NCBI GenBank assembly: GCA_041396705.1
Contig: JAWKYB010000006.1
Location: 1 to 64,000, forward strand
Length of the DNA: 64,000 nt
Source: Alphaproteobacteria bacterium
GTDB taxonomy: Bacteria > Pseudomonadota > Alphaproteobacteria > CALKHQ01
Direction of reading: 5' to 3'
This document shows positions 38,463 through 46,115 of this stretch, one piece after another. Every line of letters begins with the position of its first letter. The stretch's first letter is position 1. The notes beneath the pieces were generated by a model. The model made no database searches, was not told where the DNA came from, and saw only the letters and a program-made list of their open reading frames with translations. A program made the position numbers and the translations under genes.

Positions 38463-39631
38463 TCGGCCGGCTCCGCGGCGACGTGGCGCGCCGCGGCGGA
38501 CCCGCCGCGCCGGTCGCGCCAGGCGCGCCACCAGCCGGTCGCCGAGCCGAGGATGCCGTTCGGGAAGAACAGGGTGACGGCGATGAACAGGCCGCCGAGG
38601 ATGAACAGCCACGCGTCCGGCGCCGCCCCGGTGAAATAAGTCTTGCCGTAGTTGATCAGCACGGCGCCGAGCGCGGCGCCGACCAGGGTGGCGCGCCCGC
38701 CGACCGCGACCCAGACGATGATCTCGATCGAGTTGGCCGGCGAGAACTCGCCCGGATTGATGATGCCGACCTGCGGCACGTAGAGGGCGCCGGCGATGCC
38801 GGCCAGCACCGCCGACAGCACGAAGGCGAACAGCTTGTAGTGTTCGACCCGGTAGCCGAGGAAGCGGACGCGGCTTTCCGCGTCGCGCACCGCCATGATC
38901 ACGCGCCCGTATTTCGACGTCACCACCAGCCGGCAGGCGAGGAAGCCCAGCGCCAGCGCCACCGCGCTGGCGACGAACAGCCAAGCGCGGGTGCTGTCGG
39001 CCTGGATGTCGTAGCCGAGCAGGTCCTTGAAGTCGGTCAGCCCGTTGTTGCCGCCGAAGCCGGTGTCGTTGCGGAAGAACAGCAGCAGCAGGGCATAGGT
39101 CATCGCCTGGGTGATGATCGACAGGTAGACGCCGGTCACCCGGCTGCGGAAGGCGAACCAGCCGAACACCAGCGCCAGCAGGCCGGGCACCAGCACCACC
39201 ATGACCATGGCGAAGCCGAAGCTGTCGAAGCCGTGCCAGTACCAGGGCAGCTCCTTCCAGTCGAGGAACACCATGAAGTCGGGCAGGTCCGGGTTGCCGT
39301 AGACGCCGCGGTCGCCGATCTGGCGCATCAGGTACATGCCCATGGCATAGCCGCCGAGGGCGAAGAACGCGCCGTGGCCGAGGCTGAGGATGCCGCAGAA
39401 GCCCCAGATCAGGTCCACCGCCACCGCCAGCAGCGCATAGCACAGGTACTTGCCGAACAGCGGCACCAGCCAGGACGGCAGGTGGAACGGCGACGAGGCC
39501 GGCAGCGCCAGGTTCAGCACCGGCACCAGCACCGCGGCCAGGGCCAGGATGGCGAGGAACACGCGCCCCGGCGCGTCGATCCGGGCCAGCAGCGGCACGT
39601 GCCCGGACGGATGGGTCGCCGACGCCATCAT
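38459..39631 (-). CDS. urtC: Urea ABC transporter permease UrtC
   Basis: A 390-residue LivM-like permease with about ten hydrophobic segments (for example VFLAILALAAVLVPVLNLAL, FAMVMVVLVPGLLALVFGWF). Family blocks include LSLGHGAFFALGGYAMGMYL, the loop AVRDAESRVRFLGYRVEHYK that docks on the ATPase, and IEIIVWVAVGGRATLVGAAL. The ATG at 39631 overlaps the urtB stop by ATGA; a second Met follows at once. Length is typical of UrtC. Confidence 0.94.
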   Translation of the reverse strand: MMASATHPSGHVPLLARIDAPGRVFLAILALAAVLVPVLNLALPASSPFHLPSWLVPLFGKYLCYALLAVAVDLIWGFCGILSLGHGAFFALGGYAMGMYLMRQIGDRGVYGNPDLPDFMVFLDWKELPWYWHGFDSFGFAMVMVVLVPGLLALVFGWFAFRSRVTGVYLSIITQAMTYALLLLFFRNDTGFGGNNGLTDFKDLLGYDIQADSTRAWLFVASAVALALGFLACRLVVTSKYGRVIMAVRDAESRVRFLGYRVEHYKLFAFVLSAVLAGIAGALYVPQVGIINPGEFSPANSIEIIVWVAVGGRATLVGAALGAVLINYGKTYFTGAAPDAWLFILGGLFIAVTLFFPNGILGSATGWWRAWRDRRGGSAAARHVAAEPAE

Positions 39632-41310
39632 GCCTCCACCGCCCGGCCCTTCAACGCGAACAGGCCGCGCGGACGCTTCTGGATGAACAGGATCACCGCG
39701 ACCAGGATGATGATCTTGCCGAGCACGGCGCCGGAGTAGGGCTCCAGCAGCTTGTTGGCGACGCCCAGGCTCATGCCGCCGGCGAATGTGCCCCACAGGT
39801 TGCCGACGCCGCCGAACACCACCACCAGGAAGGAATCGATGATGTAGGACTGGCCCAGGTTCGGGCTGACGTTGTCGACCTGGCTGAGCGCGACGCCGGC
39901 CAGCCCGGCGATGCCGGAGCCGAGCCCGAAGGTCAGCGCGTCGATGCGGCCGGTGCGGATGCCCATCGCCTGGGCCATCGGCCGGTTGGCGGTGACCGCG
40001 CGCATCTGCAGCCCGAAGCTGGTGCGCTTCATCATCACGATCAGGCCGACGAAGACGATAAGGCAGAAGGCGAGGATGTACATGCGGCTGTAGGTCAGGG
40101 TCAGGCCCGACGCCGTCTCCACCGCGCCCTGCATGAAGCCGGGGTTGCCGACCTCGCGGTTGGTCGGCCCGAAGATCGTGCGCACCGCCTGCTGCAGGAT
40201 CAGGCTCAGCCCCCAGGTCGCCAGCAGGGTCTCCAGCGGCCGGCCGTAGAGCCAGCGGATCACGCTGCGCTCGATGGCGATGCCGAAGGCGCCGGCGACC
40301 AGGAAGGCGGCCGGGATCGCCACCGCGATCGACCAGTCGAACAGGCCGGGGAACGAGGTGCGGAAGACCTCCTGCACCATGTAGGTGGTGTAGGCGCCGA
40401 TCATCATCATCTCGCCATGGGCCATGTTGATGACGCCCATCACGCCGAAGGTGATGGCCAGCCCGATCGCCGCCAGCAGCAGGATCGAACCCAGCGACAG
40501 GCCCTCGAACAGGCTGCCGGCGAAGCGCCACAGCTCGAGCCGGGATTCGATGGATTCCACCGCATCCGCCGCCGCCGCCCGCACTGTCTCGTCGGGCTCC
40601 TTGAAGCCGTCGCCGTCGGGCAGCAGCAGGGCGGTCAGCAGCGAGCGCACGGCCGGGTCGCCGAAGCCTTGCAGCGTGGTCACCGCCTCCAGCCGCACCG
40701 CGGGATCGTCGGCGGTGAGCAGCACCGCGGCGCGGGCGCGGACCATGGCGTCGCGCACGGCGTCGTCGGTCTCGGCGGCAAGCGCGGTCTCCAGCGCTTC
40801 CAGCGCACTTGGGTCCTGCGCGCCGAACACGGTGTTCGCCGCCGCCAGCCGGGCGGCCGGGTCGGGCCCCATCAGCGTCATGCCGCCCAGCGCCTCGCGG
40901 ATCGCCTTGCGCAGGCCGTTGTTGGTCTTGACCTGCTCGATCGCATCCTCGTCGACCACCGCAAGCTCTTGGAGGGTCAGCGGATCGAGCAGCCGATAGC
41001 CGTCGGCGACCTCCTCGGCGATGACGACAGTGCCGTCGTCGACGCGGGTATAGAGCCGGCGGTCGCCCATCGCCTCCAGCACCGGAATGGCACGCGGGTC
41101 GCCGGTCGCCGCCAGCGCGGCCACCGCCGCGCCCTTGTCGCCGTAGCCGCCCGCGGCCAGGGCCGGCAGCAGGGCGCGCAGGGCCGCATCGTCGAGCTGG
41201 GCACGGGCCGGGCTGGTCAGGGCGAGCAGCACCGCTGCGACGGCGACGGCGAGCCGGACCAGGCCGACGCGGCGCCGACGTCCGGCCTGCCGGTTACGGG
41301 CGGGGATCAT
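39628..41310 (-). CDS. urtB: Urea ABC transporter permease UrtB, with periplasmic N-terminal extension
   Basis: A 560-residue permease. A signal-like helix (LAVAVAAVLLALTSPARAQ) leads into a ~230-residue soluble domain of helical, HEAT-like repeats (AVAALAATGDPRAIPVLEAM, AVRSLLTALLLPDGDGF). From about residue 255 the LivH-like permease begins: GLSLGSILLLAAIGLAITFG, VINMAHGEMMMIGAYTTYM and RAVTANRPMAQAMGIRTGRI. Long UrtB proteins of this kind are known in Proteobacteria, and the extension may contact UrtA, though that is unproven. Start ATG at 41310; stop overlaps urtC. Confidence 0.94.
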   Translation of the reverse strand: MIPARNRQAGRRRRVGLVRLAVAVAAVLLALTSPARAQLDDAALRALLPALAAGGYGDKGAAVAALAATGDPRAIPVLEAMGDRRLYTRVDDGTVVIAEEVADGYRLLDPLTLQELAVVDEDAIEQVKTNNGLRKAIREALGGMTLMGPDPAARLAAANTVFGAQDPSALEALETALAAETDDAVRDAMVRARAAVLLTADDPAVRLEAVTTLQGFGDPAVRSLLTALLLPDGDGFKEPDETVRAAAADAVESIESRLELWRFAGSLFEGLSLGSILLLAAIGLAITFGVMGVINMAHGEMMMIGAYTTYMVQEVFRTSFPGLFDWSIAVAIPAAFLVAGAFGIAIERSVIRWLYGRPLETLLATWGLSLILQQAVRTIFGPTNREVGNPGFMQGAVETASGLTLTYSRMYILAFCLIVFVGLIVMMKRTSFGLQMRAVTANRPMAQAMGIRTGRIDALTFGLGSGIAGLAGVALSQVDNVSPNLGQSYIIDSFLVVVFGGVGNLWGTFAGGMSLGVANKLLEPYSGAVLGKIIILVAVILFIQKRPRGLFALKGRAVEA

Positions 41311-41381
41311 GGGACCTGTCTTTCGTCGGAGACGGCGGGGCGCGGCTTGGGCGCACCCCGCCGTCCGCTCCTGTGGCGGCC

Positions 41382-42677
41382 TTACTTCTCGACGAAGTTC
41401 GGCTCCTCGCAGCCGCCGCAGACCCACGGGAAGGTCCAGTCCGCGACCAGCTTGGCGCTCTCCGGGATGTAGTCCGACCAGGCGTCGCCGACCACGACGT
41501 CGTCGGTCTCCCAGACCACGTCGAACTGGCCGTCCTCCAGGATCTCGCCGATCAGCACCGGCTTCGACAGGTGGTGGTTGGTGTTCATTACCGCGACGCC
41601 GCCGGTCAGGTTGGCGACGGTCTGGCCGTACATGGCCTGGCGCACCGCGTCGACGTCGGTGGTGCCGGCCTGCTCGACCGCCTGCACCCACATGTTGAAG
41701 CCGATGTAGTGGGCCTCCATCGGGTCGTTGGTCACCCGGGCGTCGTCGGCGATATAGGCGTGCCAGGTGTCGATGAACGCGGCGTTCTCGTCCGTTTCCA
41801 CCGACATGAAGTAGTTCCACGCGGCCAGGTGGCCGACCAGTGGCGCGGTGTCGAGGCCGGCCAGCTCTTCCTCGCCGACCGAGAAGGCGACCACCGGGAT
41901 GTCCTCGGCGGAGATGCCCTGGTTGGCCAGCTCCTTGTAGAACGGCACGTTGGCGTCGCCGTTGATGGTGGAGACCACGGCGGTCGGCTTGCCCTGGCTG
42001 GCGAATTCCTGCACCTGCGAGACGATGGTCTGCCAGTCGCTGTGCCCGAACGGGGTGTACTCCTCCATGATGTCCTCGTCGGCGACGCCATGGGCGTTGA
42101 GGAAGGCGCGCAGGATCTTGTTGGTCGTGCGCGGATAGACGTAGTCGGTACCCAGCAGCACCCAGCGCTCGGCGCCGCCGCCCTCCTCGCTCATCAGATA
42201 CTCGACCGCGGGGATCGCCTGCTGGTTCGGCGCGGCGCCGGTGTAGAACACGTTGCGCGAGGATTCCTCGCCCTCGTACTGCACCGGATAGAACAGCAGG
42301 CCGTTGAGCTCCTCGAACACCGGCAGCACCGACTTGCGCGACACCGAGGTCCAGCAGCCGAAGACGACGTCGACCTGGTCCTGCTCGATCAGCTCGCGCG
42401 CCTTCTCGGCGAACAGCGGCCAGTCCGACGCCGGGTCGACCACCACCGCCTCGAGCGGCCGGCCGAGCAGGCCGCCGGCCGCGTTCTGCTGCTCGATCAG
42501 CATCAGCATGACGTCCTTCAGCGTGGTCTCGCTGATCGCCATCGTTCCGGACAGCGAGTGCAGGATGCCGACCTTGATCGGCTCGCCTTCCTGGGCGAGC
42601 GCGCTGCCGGCGAACGGCACCAGTGCCGTCCCCGCAAGCAGCAGCGCCGCGACCTGCCCCCGAAATGCCTTCCTCAT
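41382..42677 (-). CDS. urtA: Urea ABC transporter substrate-binding protein UrtA
   Basis: A 431-residue periplasmic binding protein with signal peptide MRKAFRGQVAALLLAGTALV, cleaved about residue 28 (SALAQ). The Leu/Ile/Val-type fold carries the UrtA hallmarks VGILHSLSGTMAISETTLKD, FGCWTSVSRKSVLPVF, NGLLFYPVQYEGEESS and YVYPRTTNKILRAFL, and ends with FPWVCGGCEEPNFV. Ribosome binding site CGGAGG. It heads urtABCDE and has a consensus sigma-54 promoter 42-57 bp before the start, so expression is likely under NtrC/RpoN nitrogen control. No urease genes are in the window. Confidence 0.96.
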   Translation of the reverse strand: MRKAFRGQVAALLLAGTALVPFAGSALAQEGEPIKVGILHSLSGTMAISETTLKDVMLMLIEQQNAAGGLLGRPLEAVVVDPASDWPLFAEKARELIEQDQVDVVFGCWTSVSRKSVLPVFEELNGLLFYPVQYEGEESSRNVFYTGAAPNQQAIPAVEYLMSEEGGGAERWVLLGTDYVYPRTTNKILRAFLNAHGVADEDIMEEYTPFGHSDWQTIVSQVQEFASQGKPTAVVSTINGDANVPFYKELANQGISAEDIPVVAFSVGEEELAGLDTAPLVGHLAAWNYFMSVETDENAAFIDTWHAYIADDARVTNDPMEAHYIGFNMWVQAVEQAGTTDVDAVRQAMYGQTVANLTGGVAVMNTNHHLSKPVLIGEILEDGQFDVVWETDDVVVGDAWSDYIPESAKLVADWTFPWVCGGCEEPNFVEK

Positions 42678-42697
42678 TGTTGCCTCCGCTTCATGTT

Positions 42698-42712
42698 TGT
42701 TGCACTGCAACA
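42698..42712. promoter_or_regulatory. 15-bp palindrome at the urtA transcription start
   Basis: TGTTGCACTGCAACA is a perfect palindrome with 7-bp arms around one base. It lies just downstream of the sigma-54 -12 element, near the predicted transcription start (about 42709), and 21 bp before the urtA ATG. It may be an operator or a 5' mRNA hairpin; it does not match the NtrC consensus. Confidence 0.45.
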
Positions 42713-42718
42713 GCGGAG

Positions 42719-42734
42719 AGCAAGGCGCGTGCCA
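42719..42734 (-). promoter_or_regulatory. Sigma-54 (RpoN) promoter of urtA
   Basis: On the minus strand TGGCACGCGCCTTGCT is a full match to the -24/-12 consensus TGGCACG-N4-TTGCW (GG at 42733-42732, GC at 42721-42720). The predicted start is near 42709, giving a ~30-base leader with the CGGAGG ribosome binding site before urtA. Sigma-54 promoters need an activator such as NtrC; no clear NtrC box was found further upstream, though activators can bind at a distance. Confidence 0.85.
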
Positions 42735-42971
42735 GCCCGCAGGCGCCGGCGCCGGCAGCGATCCCCCGGGCGCACGGCGTCGCGGCGGCCGCCCGCGACG
42801 TCCCCCGTCGACCGTCTCGCACGAGCGCCAGGAGACCGGCGAATGCGTCAGCAATGCTGCCAATAATTTGACCGGAGACGGCGAGGCAGGCTGCCTGTTT
42901 TCTGCTCAACCGGCGCGCGAATCCGCCGGCCGCCGCCACGGGAATGCCCAGATTGGCTGGGCCCGCATCCA

Positions 42972-43000
42972 TTGACAGGTCTGCGCCGCCTGCCTATGTG
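42972..43000 (+). promoter_or_regulatory. Sigma-70 type promoter of secA
   Basis: A perfect -35 TTGACA (42972-42977), a 17-bp spacer and TATGTG (42995-43000) as -10 give a start near 43007 and a ~100-base leader for secA. The leader contains a short GC hairpin, GCCGCC/GGCGGC at 43030-43044. The rest of the 42678-43107 gap holds the urtA sigma-54 promoter and palindrome; no gene is seen. Confidence 0.7.
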
Positions 43001-43107
43001 TCCAGGCGCTTGATCGCCGCATCCACGCTGCCGCCGACGGCGGCGGGCGGGATATTGCATCTCGCGGCCGGATGACATCCCATTCCGGACAACCAGCAAG
43101 GCGGACC

Positions 43108-45858
43108 ATGCCCATGTTCGGCGCCGTTGCCCGAAAGCTGTTCGGCACAGCCAACGACCGTTACGTCAAGTCGCTCGGCCCGATCGTCCATGCGATCAAT
43201 GCGCGCGAGAGCGAGATGGCGGCGCTGTCCGACGAGGCGCTGCGCGGCCAGACCGACAAGCTGAAGGCGCAGCTGGCCGCCGGCAAGACGCTGGACGACG
43301 TGCTGGTCGAGGCCTTCGCCACCGTGCGCGAGGCGGCCAAGCGCACGCTGGGGCAACGCCACTTCGACGTGCAGATGATGGGCGGCATCGTGCTGCACCG
43401 GGGCATGATCGCCGAGATGAAGACCGGCGAAGGCAAGACGCTGGTCTCCACCCTCGCCGCCTATCTCAACGCGCTCAGCGGCAAGGGCGTGCACATCGTC
43501 ACGGTCAACGACTACCTCGCCCGGCGCGACGCCGACTGGATGGGCCAGATCCATCGCTTCCTCGGGCTTTCGGTCGGCGTGATCGTGCCCGGGCTGATGG
43601 ACGAGGAGCGGCGCCAGGCCTACGCCGCCGACATCACCTATTCGACCAACAACGAGCTCGGCTTCGACTATCTGCGCGACAACATGAAGCTCAGGCTGGA
43701 GATGATGGTCCAGCGCGAGCCGAACTTCGCCATCGTCGACGAGGTCGATTCCATCCTGATCGACGAGGCGCGCACGCCGCTGATCATCTCGGGCCCGGCC
43801 GAGGACTCCTCCGCGCTGTACCGCGCGATCGACAAGGAGATCCCGCACCTGGAGCCGAGCGCCTACGAGATCGACGAGAAGACCCGCTCGGTCACCCTGA
43901 CCGACGACGGCATGGAGGCGATCGAGGAGCGGCTGCGCCAGGCCGAACTGATGGAAGGCGGGCTGTACGACAGCCAGAATGTCACCCAGCTGCACCACGT
44001 GATGCAGGCGCTGCGCGCGCACAAGCTGTTCCGCCGCGACACCGAATATGTGGTCAAGGACGGCAAGGTCGTCATCATCGACGAGTTCACCGGCCGCATG
44101 ATGGAGGGCCGGCGCTATTCGGAAGGCCTGCACCAGGCGATCGAAGCCAAGGAAGGGGTCGAGATCCAGGGCGAGACCCAGACGATGGCCTCGATCACCT
44201 TCCAGAACTACTTCCGGCTCTATCCCAAGCTGGCCGGCATGACCGGCACCGCGATGACCGAGGCCTCCGAATTCGGCGAGATCTATGGCCTGGACGTCAT
44301 CGAGATCCCGACCAACGTGGCGGTGGCGCGGTCCGACGCCGACGACGCGGTCTATCGCACCCGCGCGGAGAAGGAAAAGGCGATCGTCGAGTCCATCGTC
44401 GACTGCCAGCAGCGCGGCCAGCCGGTGCTGGTCGGCACCACCTCGATCGAGAAGTCCGAGGAGCTGTCGGCCCTGCTGAACCGGAAGGGCATCAAGCACA
44501 ACGTGCTGAACGCCCGCTATCACGAGGCCGAGGCCTATATCATCGCCGACGCCGGCATTCCGGGCGCGGTGACGCTGGCGACCAACATGGCCGGCCGCGG
44601 CACCGACATCCAGCTTGGCGGCAACCTGGAGATGCGCATCCGGCGCGAGCTGGGCGAGGTCGAGGACGAGGCGGAGCGCGGACAGCGGATCGAGACGATC
44701 AAGGGCGAGATCGCCGACAAGCGCAAGCAGGCGCTTGACGCCGGCGGGCTCTACGTCATCGGCACCGAGCGCCACGAGAGCCGGCGCATCGACAACCAGC
44801 TGCGCGGCCGCTCGGGCCGGCAGGGCGATCCCGGCCGCTCGGCCTTCTTCCTGTCGCTGGAAGACGACCTGATGCGCATCTTCGCGGCCGACAAGATCGA
44901 CGCGATGCTGAAGCGGCTGGGCGTGAAGGAAGACGAGGCGATCTCGCACCCGTGGGTCAACAAGGCGCTGGAGAAGGCGCAGGCCCGGGTGGAACAGCGC
45001 AACTTCGAGATCCGCAAGCACCTGCTGCGCTTCGACGACGTGATGAACGACCAGCGCAAGGTGATCTACGAGCAGCGCAAGGAGCTGATGCGCGCCCAGG
45101 AGGTGCACGACACGGTCGTCGACATGCGCGAGGAGACGCTGGACGCGCTGATGAGCGGCTATGTGCCGGAGAAGGCCTATGCCGAGCAGTGGGACATCGA
45201 AGGGCTGTCGCGCGAGGTGAAGCGCATCTTCAACCTGGAGCCGCCGATCAAGGACTGGGCGGCGGAGGAAGGCGTCGCCGACACCGAGATCCGCAAGCGG
45301 CTGGCCGACCTGGTCGACGCCAAGATGGCGGAGAAGACCGCCAATGTCGGCCTCGACGCCATGCGCATGATCGAGAAGAACCTGCTGCTGCAGCTGCTGG
45401 ACTTCCACTGGAAGGAGCACCTGCTGCACCTGGACCAGCTGCGCCAGGGCATCAACCTGCGCGCCCACGCCAACCGCAATCCGCTGGACGAGTACAAGCG
45501 GGAGGCGTTCGACATGTTCGAGACCATGCTGGCCCGGCTGCGCGAATCGGTCACGCGCGTGATGGCGAATGTGGAGATCCGCGCCGCCGATCCGCAGGCC
45601 CAGGCCCGCGCCGCCGGCCTGGTGCCGGCCGCGGCGCCGGCCGCGCAGATGGTCGAGAGCCGTGTCGACCCGGCCGGCGCCCCGCCGGTGGCCGACGACG
45701 AGGACCTGCCCGGCCCCGACGGCGGCGATGCCGCCGTGGCGACGCGGCCGCGGCCGGTGGCGGCCGTCCCGGCCGCCAGCGCCAAGGTGCCGCGCAATGC
45801 GCCCTGCCCCTGCGGGTCTGGCAAGAAATACAAGCACTGCCACGGCAAGACGGCCTGA
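43108..45858 (+). CDS. secA: Preprotein translocase ATPase SecA
   Basis: A 916-residue motor that drives unfolded preproteins through SecYEG. Walker A is EMKTGEGKTLVSTLAAYLNA near residue 103, the DEAD-type box and following motif are FAIVDEVDSILIDEARTPL, and the second helicase half has TNMAGRGTDIQLGGN and RQGDPGRSAFFLSLEDDL. The C-terminus ends with the zinc-binding PCPCGSGKKYKHCHG that contacts SecB. ATG 43108 was chosen because AAGGCGG lies just upstream; MFGAVARKLF two codons later is the alternative. Single-gene transcript with its own promoter. Confidence 0.97.
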   Translation: MPMFGAVARKLFGTANDRYVKSLGPIVHAINARESEMAALSDEALRGQTDKLKAQLAAGKTLDDVLVEAFATVREAAKRTLGQRHFDVQMMGGIVLHRGMIAEMKTGEGKTLVSTLAAYLNALSGKGVHIVTVNDYLARRDADWMGQIHRFLGLSVGVIVPGLMDEERRQAYAADITYSTNNELGFDYLRDNMKLRLEMMVQREPNFAIVDEVDSILIDEARTPLIISGPAEDSSALYRAIDKEIPHLEPSAYEIDEKTRSVTLTDDGMEAIEERLRQAELMEGGLYDSQNVTQLHHVMQALRAHKLFRRDTEYVVKDGKVVIIDEFTGRMMEGRRYSEGLHQAIEAKEGVEIQGETQTMASITFQNYFRLYPKLAGMTGTAMTEASEFGEIYGLDVIEIPTNVAVARSDADDAVYRTRAEKEKAIVESIVDCQQRGQPVLVGTTSIEKSEELSALLNRKGIKHNVLNARYHEAEAYIIADAGIPGAVTLATNMAGRGTDIQLGGNLEMRIRRELGEVEDEAERGQRIETIKGEIADKRKQALDAGGLYVIGTERHESRRIDNQLRGRSGRQGDPGRSAFFLSLEDDLMRIFAADKIDAMLKRLGVKEDEAISHPWVNKALEKAQARVEQRNFEIRKHLLRFDDVMNDQRKVIYEQRKELMRAQEVHDTVVDMREETLDALMSGYVPEKAYAEQWDIEGLSREVKRIFNLEPPIKDWAAEEGVADTEIRKRLADLVDAKMAEKTANVGLDAMRMIEKNLLLQLLDFHWKEHLLHLDQLRQGINLRAHANRNPLDEYKREAFDMFETMLARLRESVTRVMANVEIRAADPQAQARAAGLVPAAAPAAQMVESRVDPAGAPPVADDEDLPGPDGGDAAVATRPRPVAAVPAASAKVPRNAPCPCGSGKKYKHCHGKTA

Positions 45859-46013
45859 TCCGACCGATCTGACCTGATGCCGCGTCGCCTGAGCCGCGGA
45901 TCGCGACGGATTCCGCGGTGCGCGCCGCCGAGTCCGATCGGCCGGCGGGTCCGTGCTACGACCGCCAGGGCGGCGTAGCGGCCTGGTGCCCCGCCCGACC
46001 GGGCGCCCGCGGC

Positions 46014-46040
46014 ATAACCAACAATTAGCGAATATTTAGC
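46014..46040. promoter_or_regulatory. Three 11-bp-spaced direct repeats upstream of a chemotaxis receptor (CtrA-like)
   Basis: ATAAC (46014), TTAGC (46025) and TTAGC (46036) start exactly 11 bp apart. The alphaproteobacterial CtrA box, TTAA-N7-TTAA, has the same 11-bp period, so these may be degenerate CtrA half-sites controlling the receptor gene, whose ATG is at 46116. CtrA regulation of motility genes is well known; its presence here is inference. The remaining secA-receptor gap (45859-46115) shows only a 7-bp GC inverted repeat near 45895-45920. Confidence 0.4.
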
Positions 46041-46115
46041 CGTTGCCGGCCATTCTGCGTGCTGGCCCCGCGCGGGCCGTCCAGCCGGTCTCAGGAATCA
46101 TTTTCGGGTCAGATC

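Noticed and set aside
43072..45850. Long minus-strand ORF (about 950 codons) opposite secA
   Set aside because: It mirrors the SecA coding frame and is full of His/Arg/Leu/Gln repeats typical of antisense frames in GC-rich DNA; SecA itself is intact and certain.
45895..45925. Inverted repeat CCGCGGA/TCCGCGG after secA as a terminator
   Set aside because: Seven-base arms with no T run on either strand; too weak to call.
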